A stretch of 23,294 nt of DNA from Bacilli bacterium (lineage in GTDB: Bacteria; Bacillota_I; Bacilli_A; RF39; UBA660), in assembly GCA_022801735.1 (NCBI GenBank), contig JAAWSW010000012.1:1-23294 (forward strand), given 5' to 3'. Shown piece after piece: positions 15,172-21,935 of the stretch. How positions within the stretch are numbered: the first letter of the stretch is position 1; each line of letters starts with the position of its first letter. The notes beneath the pieces were generated by a model that saw nothing but the letters and a program-made list of their open reading frames with translations, ran no database searches and had not been told where the DNA came from. Made by a program: the position numbers and the translations under genes.

Positions 15172-15940
15172 TAGAATTACACCTAATTTTTTTGCACCAA
15201 AAGAATTTGATTTAGATTCTAATAACTCAGATTATAGAAAAAGTCATTCAATTTCGTATAATAGATGCAATTTTAAATGTAAATTTTGTGAATTTCATTT
15301 TAGGAATCAAAATTATTATAGAGAATATGACAAAGAAGAATTTGAAGATATGGTAGATATGTTGATGCAAAGGGGAAAGAATTTTAAATTTACTGGTGGC
15401 GAATCCACATTAAATCCAAATTTATTAAGAGATTTAGAAATTGTAAAAAAACAAGGAGGCAAAGTATATTTAGATACGAATGGTTCTAATGCCATAATTG
15501 TAAAAAAAGCATTAGAAAAAAAATTAGTAGATGTTATTGGTGTTTCAATGAAAGGGATAACACCAGAAGAGGCATTGGAAAAATCAGGTACTAAAAATAA
15601 AAATTTATGTTGGAGAAACGTTCTTGAAACAATAAAAATATGTAGTCTTGATAAACACGTAAAAGTTATTGTCACTTTTGTATGTTATAACCAAATTAGT
15701 AAAGAGACCTTATTAAATTTTGCTGATATTTTATCTGAATTTCCAAATGTTTATTTAAAATTAAATAATTTAATTGGAAAAATTCATCATTCTGATGAAA
15801 AAATGGAACCTGTTTCAATTGAATTTTTACCAAAATTTGCAGAAGAACTAATTGAAAAACAACCAACATGGAAAGATAGGGTTATTTTAGTTTTAGGTAA
15901 AGAGGCTATATCGGATTACAAAAGTATAAATTTTCAATAA
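15164..15940 (+). CDS. Second radical SAM enzyme, NrdG/QueE-like, no auxiliary cluster
   Basis: Radical SAM protein of 258 aa. C35xxxC39xxC42 (RCNFKCKFC) and FTGGEST identify the core; the TGGE(S/P) form and compact size resemble activating enzymes and QueE-like proteins. The start ATG at 15164 overlaps the preceding radical SAM gene by 11 bases; the RBS is weak (GGGAAGTG), so translation is probably coupled. It lacks the C-terminal Cys set of its neighbour, so the pair is not a duplication and should perform different steps or form a heterodimer. No ribonucleotide reductase, pyruvate formate-lyase or queuosine gene is nearby to serve as substrate. The 25-aa peptide is the obvious candidate. 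Function is inferred only from context. Confidence 0.86.
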   Translation: MAYRITPNFFAPKEFDLDSNNSDYRKSHSISYNRCNFKCKFCEFHFRNQNYYREYDKEEFEDMVDMLMQRGKNFKFTGGESTLNPNLLRDLEIVKKQGGKVYLDTNGSNAIIVKKALEKKLVDVIGVSMKGITPEEALEKSGTKNKNLCWRNVLETIKICSLDKHVKVIVTFVCYNQISKETLLNFADILSEFPNVYLKLNNLIGKIHHSDEKMEPVSIEFLPKFAEELIEKQPTWKDRVILVLGKEAISDYKSINFQ

Positions 15941-15963
15941 GTGTACTATTTTGGCTACATTTG

Positions 15964-15972
15964 TGATATAAT
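15964..15972 (+). promoter_or_regulatory. Extended -10 promoter of tyrS
   Basis: TGATATAAT, a perfect TGn-TATAAT, 26 bases before the tyrS ATG. There is no good -35. The leader would be about 20 bases, too short for a T-box, so tyrS is not tRNA-regulated here. Confidence 0.6.
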
Positions 15973-15998
15973 TCTATTATTACTTGGAGGTTATAATT

Positions 15999-17207
15999 AT
16001 GAACAAAAATATAGTTACAGATGAACAGATTGATTTAGTATTAAGACGTGCAGAAAAAATGATTAGTGAAGAATCAATACGAAAAAGAATAAAAAGTGGG
16101 GAAAAAATAACTATAAAATTAGGTGCTGATCCATCAAGACCCGATTTACATCTAGGACATACAGTTGTTTTAAGGGCTCTAAAACACTTGCAAAATCTAG
16201 GGGCAGAAATAGTTTTCGTAATTGGAGATTTTACTGCTATGATTGGTGATCCAACAGGTAAAAGCAAAACAAGACCATCCTTAACTTTTGAAGAAACCAA
16301 AGAAAATGGAAAAACTTACTTTGAACAAGTAGGAAAAATATTAGATTTAGAGAAAACAAAAGTTGTTTATAATTCTGAATGGTTAAGTAAAATGTCCTTT
16401 GAAGATGTTATTAAATTAACATCAAAATATACAGTTGCTAGAATCATGGAACGAGATGATTTTGAAAATAGATATAAGAATAATAGTCCAATTGGAATTC
16501 ATGAGTTTTTATATCCTCTTATGCAAGGGTATGATTCTGTGGCTTTACACGCTGATATTGAAGTAGGAGGAACAGACCAAACTTTTAATTTGTTAGTAGG
16601 AAGAGAACTTCAAAAAGATTATAATCAGGAACCCCAAGATATTATGGTATTTCCTTTGTTAGTAGGTTTAGATGGTAAGGAAAAAATGAGCAAATCTTTG
16701 GGAAATTATATTGGAATATCTGATTCAGCCGAAGTGATGTATGAAAAAGCTATGCGTATACCTGATAAGGTGTTGCCAGATTATTTCAGATTGACAACTG
16801 ATATAGAACCTAGAGAATATGAAAAAATTATAGATACTGATATAATTGAGGCACATAAAATGTATGCCCAAGAAATTATAACAATGTATCATGGCAAGGA
16901 ATTTATTAAAGACGCTGAGGAAAGATATCAGACTGTTGCTAAAGGAAGTGCACCTATTGATATAGAAACAATTGAAATAGGTCAAGAAAAAATAGAAAAT
17001 GAGTATGATGTATTAAGTCTTTTGGTAGATATTAATTTACTACCATCTAAATCAGAAGCAAGAAGAATGGTAGAGCAGAATGGAATTAAGTTTAATGGTG
17101 ACAAAATGAACGATATTAAACATATTTTATCTAAACGAGATTTTGAAAATAATGAATTAATCATTCAAAAAGGAAAGAAAAATTTTATTAAATTGGTACT
17201 AAAATAA
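15999..17207 (+). CDS. tyrS: Tyrosyl-tRNA synthetase, KMSKS (TyrZ) type
   Basis: Charges tRNA-Tyr. Class I signatures are HLGHTV near residue 50 and KMSKSLGN about 60% along. The KMSKS form and 402-aa length mark the TyrRS-2/TyrZ branch rather than the KFGKT form. GIHEFLYPLMQGYDSVAL and GGTDQ are the usual tyrosine-pocket strands. The C-terminus is an S4 RNA-binding domain (LPSKSEARRMVEQNGIKFNG). ATG 15999 lies eight bases after GGAGG (15986-15990); an in-frame upstream TTG at 15984 would overlap the RBS. It has its own promoter and terminator, so it is monocistronic, placed right behind the radical SAM cassette. Confidence 0.96.
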   Translation: MNKNIVTDEQIDLVLRRAEKMISEESIRKRIKSGEKITIKLGADPSRPDLHLGHTVVLRALKHLQNLGAEIVFVIGDFTAMIGDPTGKSKTRPSLTFEETKENGKTYFEQVGKILDLEKTKVVYNSEWLSKMSFEDVIKLTSKYTVARIMERDDFENRYKNNSPIGIHEFLYPLMQGYDSVALHADIEVGGTDQTFNLLVGRELQKDYNQEPQDIMVFPLLVGLDGKEKMSKSLGNYIGISDSAEVMYEKAMRIPDKVLPDYFRLTTDIEPREYEKIIDTDIIEAHKMYAQEIITMYHGKEFIKDAEERYQTVAKGSAPIDIETIEIGQEKIENEYDVLSLLVDINLLPSKSEARRMVEQNGIKFNGDKMNDIKHILSKRDFENNELIIQKGKKNFIKLVLK

Positions 17208-17230
17208 AAATCTTTAAAAAGTTTACCTAT

Positions 17231-17250
17231 AAAGCCTATATGGCTTTTTT
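17231..17250 (+). terminator. Intrinsic terminator of tyrS
   Basis: Stem AAAGCC (17231-17236) / GGCTTT (17242-17247), five-base loop, T-rich tail. Confidence 0.82.
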
Positions 17251-17262
17251 CTTTATTTAATG

Positions 17263-17268
17263 TATAAT
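17263..17268 (+). promoter_or_regulatory. -10 box upstream of the GNAT-CYTH-gltX genes
   Basis: A perfect TATAAT (17263-17268) lies 22 bases before the GNAT ATG and directly after the tyrS terminator. No -35 match was found at the standard distance. The position argues for a real promoter of the three genes behind it. Confidence 0.5.
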
Positions 17269-17290
17269 ATTTTATAAGGACGTGACAATT

Positions 17291-17806
17291 ATGAATAATT
17301 ATAAATGCGTAATTGCAGACAAACAGTTATTAAATCAACTTTGGAATGAAAAAATAAAAAATCACAACAATTCAGAAATGTGGATAAAATGGAAGAAAAT
17401 TGCTTTAAGAAACTATAAAACAAGAATTACATATGTTGGTTTACTAGACAATAAGATTATTACTGAAGCAACAGCCATTATTTCAGACAAAGATTTAGAT
17501 ATGCAAAATAAAGAAAACCTAATAGATGAAAAAACAGCCTATCTAACAAGTTTCAGTACTAATAAAGAATATGAAGGTAAAGGTTATTTTTCAAAACTTT
17601 ATAAGTTTATGGAAAATGATTTACAAAACAAAGGCTTTGAAACTCTAACATTAGGAGTAGAACCTTGTGAAACTAGAAATATTCAAATATATTTTACTTG
17701 GGGATATACGAATTATATAAAAACAGCCTATGAAATATACCCGAGTGAAAAAGGAAAAAAAACAGAAAAAATCATTGCAAATTACTATTCAAAAAAATTA
17801 AATTAG
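17291..17806 (+). CDS. GNAT acetyltransferase (171 aa)
   Basis: N-acetyltransferase of unknown substrate. The acetyl-CoA-binding core is seen as FSTNKEYEGKGYFSKLYKFMENDL, a variant of the V-x-x-x-x-(R/K)GxGxG/A loop, followed by the beta-5/alpha-4 segment FETLTLGVEPCETRNIQIYFTWGYTNY. The N-terminal half (WNEKIKNHNNSEMWIKWKKIA) is unlike the RimJ-type protein at 10982, so the two GNATs are unrelated in subfamily. The ATG at 17291 is chosen over an in-frame GTG at 17282 because AAGGA (17275-17279) is too close to the latter. The CYTH-like gene follows after 34 bases. Confidence 0.82.
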   Translation: MNNYKCVIADKQLLNQLWNEKIKNHNNSEMWIKWKKIALRNYKTRITYVGLLDNKIITEATAIISDKDLDMQNKENLIDEKTAYLTSFSTNKEYEGKGYFSKLYKFMENDLQNKGFETLTLGVEPCETRNIQIYFTWGYTNYIKTAYEIYPSEKGKKTEKIIANYYSKKLN

Positions 17807-17840
17807 AAAGTATGGTAGAATATAACTAAAGGATGATTTT

Positions 17841-18422
17841 ATGAAGATGGAAACAGAAATAACAGTATTAATTAAAACTGATTATAATCAATTAAAAAGA
17901 GAACTAGAACAAAATAATTTTGAAATAAAAGAAGAATATGAAATAAATGATATCTATTTAATAAATAAAAATATAAATATAGAAAATATGAACAATTTAG
18001 ATATATTAAAAAAATGTGTTTTAGTTAGGAATGTCGTAGATATTGAGAAAAAACTATTATATAAGTACAAAGAATGTGACATTAATGGTGATATAATAAC
18101 GCAAGGAAAAGTAGAGTGCCCTGTTACCAACATATCAAAAGCACTTGAATTTATGGAAGCAATAAATTATAAAAAACTATTTAATATCTTTGATAAATGT
18201 ATAGTTTTTGCTAATGAAAAAACAGAATTAACTGTTCAAATAGTTAATAATAAATATGTATTTATAGAAATAGAATCAAAATGTAAGCATATAAAAAGAA
18301 AATATAAATCAATAGAAGAAATAAAAAAAGATATATCTGGATATAATCTTTCAATAGATAAATCTAATTTCTTTGTTAAAAAAGCCGAAATGATATTAAA
18401 AGAAACATTGAATAGGAAATAA
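17841..18422 (+). CDS. CYTH-domain-like protein
   Basis: Probably a CYTH (triphosphate tunnel) protein, 193 aa. The N-terminus METEITVLIK has alternating charged residues like the ExExK strand, NDIYL matches the usual second element, and VLVRNV, KKLLYKYKE and FIEIES resemble the later basic and acidic strands that line the tunnel. Such enzymes cleave inorganic triphosphate or thiamine triphosphate, or make cAMP; which applies here cannot be told. The ExExK motif is imperfect, so the match is tentative. The start may be ATG 17841 or 17847; the RBS is AAAGGATG. It is 17 bases before gltX and likely co-transcribed with it. Confidence 0.65.
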   Translation: MKMETEITVLIKTDYNQLKRELEQNNFEIKEEYEINDIYLINKNINIENMNNLDILKKCVLVRNVVDIEKKLLYKYKECDINGDIITQGKVECPVTNISKALEFMEAINYKKLFNIFDKCIVFANEKTELTVQIVNNKYVFIEIESKCKHIKRKYKSIEEIKKDISGYNLSIDKSNFFVKKAEMILKETLNRK

Positions 18423-18439
18423 TTTTAAGGAGGAAAGAC

Positions 18440-19867
18440 ATGGACAAAATAAGAACTAGATTTGCACCAAGCCCTACTGGCTATATGCATATTGGAAACT
18501 TAAGAACCGCACTTTATGCATATTTAATTACAAAACATTCAAATGGAGATTTTATTTTAAGAGTAGAAGATACCGATCAAAAAAGATATGTAGATGATGC
18601 CTTAAATATAATTTATCAAACATTAGAGCAAGTAGGCCTAAAATATGATGAGGGTCCTGACAAAGATGGTGGATATGGTCCTTATGTACAATCACAAAGA
18701 CTAGAATTATACCAAAAGTATGCTAAAGAATTAGTAAATTTAGGCGGAGCCCACTATTGTTTTTGTAAACATGATGAAACAGAAAGCGAATATAATCACG
18801 AAGATCCTTGTAAAAAATTAAGTAAAGAAGAAATAGAAGAAAAATTAAATAATGGTGAAAGTTATGTTATAAGACAAACAATAAATAAAGATGGTACAGT
18901 GACATTCAATGATGAAATATATGGAAGCATTGAAACCGAAAAAAAACTATTAGATGAAGGAGTACTACTAAAATCTGATGGTTTTCCTACATATAATCTT
19001 GCCAATGTTATTGATGATCACTTTATGGATATAACCCATGTAATCAGGGGAAATGAATATTTGTCATCAACACCTAAATATAATCTTATTTACGAATCAT
19101 TTGGTTGGGATATACCGAAATATATTCATTTACCTGCAGTAATGAAAGATGAGCATAATAAACTAAGCAAAAGAAATGGTGATGCCTCATTTAATGATTT
19201 AGTGACAAAAGGTTATCTTCCAGAAGCAATATTAAATTATATTGTTTTATTAGGGTGGTCATCACCTACAGAACAAGAAATTTATAGTCTTGAGGAATTA
19301 ATAAAAGTATTCTCTATTGACAGAATTAGTAAATCACCATCCATTTTTGATATAGATAAATTAAAATGGATGAATGGTATGTACATTAGAAACATGGAAC
19401 CTGAAGAATTTTGTACTATTGCAAGTCCATATTATAACGAATTTATAAAAACTAACATAGACATTCTAGAATTAAGCAAAGTATTACAAAACAGAACAGA
19501 AGTTCTTGGAGATATTCCAGAAATGATTGATTTTATAGAAGTATTACCTGAGTATAGTACTGAACTTTTTGTTAATAAAAGAATGAAATCTACAAAAGAA
19601 AAATCATTAATAAGTTTAAACAAAATTTATGAAATATTAAATCAAACAGATTTTACTAACTTTGATAATTTACATAATACTTTATTAGAAATACCGCAAA
19701 TACTTGAAATGAAAAATGGAGAAGTTTTATGGCCTCTTAGAACAGCGTTATCAGGTAAAGAAAAAACACCAGGTGGTGGAGTCGAATTAGCATTTTTACT
19801 AGGGAAAGAAGAATGTCTAAAAAGAATCAATAAAGCAATAGAAATGTTAAAAGAAGAATTAAATTAA
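18440..19867 (+). CDS. gltX: Glutamyl-tRNA synthetase
   Basis: Charges tRNA-Glu (and tRNA-Gln in bacteria using the amidotransferase route, which applies to most Bacillota). Class I motifs: RFAPSPTGYMHIGN at the N-terminus, VEDTDQ, and KLSKRNG about 240 residues in. The catalytic domain contains YCFC, with a later DPC, near the usual zinc-knuckle position. The C-terminal anticodon-binding cage is present; length 475 aa is normal. The start ATG follows AAGGAGG (18427-18433). A terminator follows, so it ends the GNAT-CYTH-gltX run. Confidence 0.96.
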   Translation: MDKIRTRFAPSPTGYMHIGNLRTALYAYLITKHSNGDFILRVEDTDQKRYVDDALNIIYQTLEQVGLKYDEGPDKDGGYGPYVQSQRLELYQKYAKELVNLGGAHYCFCKHDETESEYNHEDPCKKLSKEEIEEKLNNGESYVIRQTINKDGTVTFNDEIYGSIETEKKLLDEGVLLKSDGFPTYNLANVIDDHFMDITHVIRGNEYLSSTPKYNLIYESFGWDIPKYIHLPAVMKDEHNKLSKRNGDASFNDLVTKGYLPEAILNYIVLLGWSSPTEQEIYSLEELIKVFSIDRISKSPSIFDIDKLKWMNGMYIRNMEPEEFCTIASPYYNEFIKTNIDILELSKVLQNRTEVLGDIPEMIDFIEVLPEYSTELFVNKRMKSTKEKSLISLNKIYEILNQTDFTNFDNLHNTLLEIPQILEMKNGEVLWPLRTALSGKEKTPGGGVELAFLLGKEECLKRINKAIEMLKEELN

Positions 19868-19892
19868 TTATTACATTCATATAGTTAATCAC

Positions 19893-19921
19893 AAAAACAG
19901 TTAATCTAGACTGTTTTTTTA
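19893..19921 (+). terminator. Intrinsic terminator behind gltX
   Basis: Stem AAAAACAGT (19893-19901) / ACTGTTTTT (19910-19918), eight-base loop, T-run continuing to 19920. Confidence 0.85.
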
Positions 19922-19930
19922 TAAAATAAT

Positions 19931-19959
19931 TTGCATTTTTCCTAAAAAGAGTTTATAAT
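19931..19959 (+). promoter_or_regulatory. Promoter of the acyl ligase gene
   Basis: TTGCAT (19931-19936), a 17-base spacer and a perfect TATAAT (19954-19959), 41 bases before the start codon. One of the strongest promoters in the window. Confidence 0.8.
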
Positions 19960-19999
19960 ACGTTGTTGTAGTATGTTGTATGATAGGGGGAAATTTAAA

Positions 20000-21862
20000 A
20001 TGAATGAAATTTTAGAACAAAGTATTTTAGATGATTTGAACTTAAGACAACTAGCAACAGGAGAAAAACTAGGACCACTTACTGGATATCCAAGTATAGA
20101 TAAACCATGGTTAAAATATTACAATGAAGATCAAATAAAAACAACAATGCCACAAATGACATGTTATGATTATTTATTTGAATGTAATAAAAAACATTTA
20201 TCCAATACTGCATTAAGTTATTTTGGAAGAAAAATTACATTTGAAGAGTTATTTTTAAATATAGATTCTGTTGCTCAAGCATTAAAAGCCGCAGGGGTTA
20301 AAGAAAATGATATTATTACAATATCTTTGCCAAATATTCCAGAAGCAGCATATTTGTTTTATGCTTGTAGTAAAATAGGTGCAATTGCTAATATGGTAGA
20401 CCCAAGAACCAGTGATAAAGGTATAGAATCATATATTGAAGAAGTTAATTCCAAATTAGTTATAATAGTAGATGCATATTACTATAAAATAAAAAATTTA
20501 ACACGTGAAGGAAAAGTTGAACAAATAATACCAGTATCACCAGCAGAGTCACTACCATTAGGGTTAAACTTAGGATATAGAGCCAAAAACTTTTTGGATA
20601 CTATCAAGGATTCAAGTAAGAAAATAGAATTTGATGAAAAAACAATAAAATGGACTGACTTTATGAGAAATAGATACAATTATAGTAGCCCAATTGAAGC
20701 AGACTATATTCAAAATCGCCCATTAGTTATTGAACATACTGGAGGAACTACGGGAAAACCTAAAGGTGTTGTTTTATCAAATGAAAATATTAATTCTGTA
20801 GTTCTTCAAAGCGTATTGACAGGAATTGATATGCAAAGACATCATAATTGGCTTGATATTATGCCTACCTTTATTGCCTATGGGGTAGGAATGGGCTTAC
20901 ATTTACCATTAACAATTGGAATGGAAACTATTTTAATACCACAATTTGATGCTAAAAAGTTTGATGAACTTTTAGTAAAACATCAGCCAATACATATGGT
21001 AGGAGTACCTTCATATTGGCAGACAATTATTGATAGTAAAAAATTAGCAAACGCTGATTTATCATATATAATAGCACCTACAGTTGGTGGAGATGCTATG
21101 AAAATTTCATTAGAAAAAGCAGCAAATGAATTTCTTGAAAACCATAACTGTACATCAAAAATAACTAAAGGATATGGTATGACAGAAGTTTGCGGAGGAG
21201 TTGCTGGTACAATTGATGAAAATAATGAAATTGGCAGTGTTGGAATACCATTTGTAAAAACAATAATTTCAGTATTCAATCCAGAAACAGGTGAAGAATG
21301 TCATTATAATGAACCTGGAGAAATTTGTATGACTGGACCTAATACCATGTTAGGGTATTATGATAATGAAACAGCAACAAATGATATCTTAAGACAACAT
21401 GAAGATGGAAGGGTTTGGGTTCATTCAGGTGATATTGGATATATGACTGAAAATGGGAACATTTTCATCATTGATAGACTAAAAAGAATGATTATAAGGT
21501 ATGATGGATTTAAGGTATTCCCATCAATGATTGAAAATGTTATTTGTTCACACGAAGCAGTGGAAACATGTTCTGTTGTAGGCATTGATGATTTAAACCA
21601 TGGACAAGGTAGACTACCTAAGGCTCACATCGTTTTAAAACCTGAATATGAAAATGACTATAAAGTCATACTAGAAGAAATTGAAGCATTATGTGTTAGT
21701 AATATACAGGAATATGCACTTCCATATGATTATGTTATTAAAACAGAACTTCCACTTACTAGTGTTGGAAAGGTAGATTATCTAGCACTAGAAGCAGAAG
21801 ACAAAGTTCAAATAGATACACATCAAAAAACATTAAGTAAAAGAAAAAATAACTATAAATAA
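20000..21862 (+). CDS. AMP-forming acyl-CoA synthetase / acyl ligase
   Basis: ANL-superfamily adenylating enzyme, 620 aa, activating a carboxylic acid as acyl-AMP and probably passing it to CoA. Motifs: HTGGTTGKPKGV (246-257, phosphate loop), KGYGMTEVCGG, HSGDIGYM, the hinge DRLKRMIIRYDGFKVFP and the C-terminal catalytic Lys in TSVGKVDY. The long insert between residues about 165 and 225 and the 620-aa length resemble fatty-acid-type ligases more than NRPS A-domains. There is no fused carrier domain and no carrier protein gene beside it. ATG 20000 with AGGGGG upstream is preferred; an in-frame TTG at 19973 would add nine residues without an RBS. Monocistronic, with promoter and terminator. 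The acid used is unknown. Confidence 0.9.
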   Translation: MNEILEQSILDDLNLRQLATGEKLGPLTGYPSIDKPWLKYYNEDQIKTTMPQMTCYDYLFECNKKHLSNTALSYFGRKITFEELFLNIDSVAQALKAAGVKENDIITISLPNIPEAAYLFYACSKIGAIANMVDPRTSDKGIESYIEEVNSKLVIIVDAYYYKIKNLTREGKVEQIIPVSPAESLPLGLNLGYRAKNFLDTIKDSSKKIEFDEKTIKWTDFMRNRYNYSSPIEADYIQNRPLVIEHTGGTTGKPKGVVLSNENINSVVLQSVLTGIDMQRHHNWLDIMPTFIAYGVGMGLHLPLTIGMETILIPQFDAKKFDELLVKHQPIHMVGVPSYWQTIIDSKKLANADLSYIIAPTVGGDAMKISLEKAANEFLENHNCTSKITKGYGMTEVCGGVAGTIDENNEIGSVGIPFVKTIISVFNPETGEECHYNEPGEICMTGPNTMLGYYDNETATNDILRQHEDGRVWVHSGDIGYMTENGNIFIIDRLKRMIIRYDGFKVFPSMIENVICSHEAVETCSVVGIDDLNHGQGRLPKAHIVLKPEYENDYKVILEEIEALCVSNIQEYALPYDYVIKTELPLTSVGKVDYLALEAEDKVQIDTHQKTLSKRKNNYK

Positions 21863-21883
21863 CTGTATATAGTTATTTTTTTT
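21858..21883 (+). terminator. Intrinsic terminator behind the acyl ligase
   Basis: Stem AATAACT (21858-21864) / AGTTATT (21871-21877), six-base loop, T-run to 21883. The left arm includes the stop codon. Confidence 0.85.
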
Positions 21884-21895
21884 GCAATTAAAATA

Positions 21896-21904
21896 TGCTA
21901 TAAT
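21896..21904 (+). promoter_or_regulatory. Extended -10 promoter of the histidine-kinase-like gene
   Basis: TGCTATAAT, perfect TGn-TATAAT, 31 bases before the ATG at 21936 and just after the preceding terminator. Confidence 0.65.
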
Positions 21905-21935
21905 GAATATATAATCTAGAATGGAGTTTGATAAT

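Noticed and set aside
15316..15675. Minus-strand open frame of 119 codons within the second radical SAM gene
   Set aside because: It lies wholly inside a gene with clear radical SAM motifs, has no RBS and encodes a low-complexity Ser/Phe/Ile-rich product typical of antisense shadows in AT-rich DNA.
15164..15940. Calling the second radical SAM gene nrdG (anaerobic ribonucleotide reductase activase)
   Set aside because: Motif form is similar, but no nrdD is near, it overlaps another radical SAM gene, and the protein is longer than usual NrdG with an unrelated C-terminal half.
15980..16300. Minus-strand open frame of 106 codons over the tyrS start
   Set aside because: Shadow of the well-conserved TyrRS catalytic domain; no promoter or RBS.
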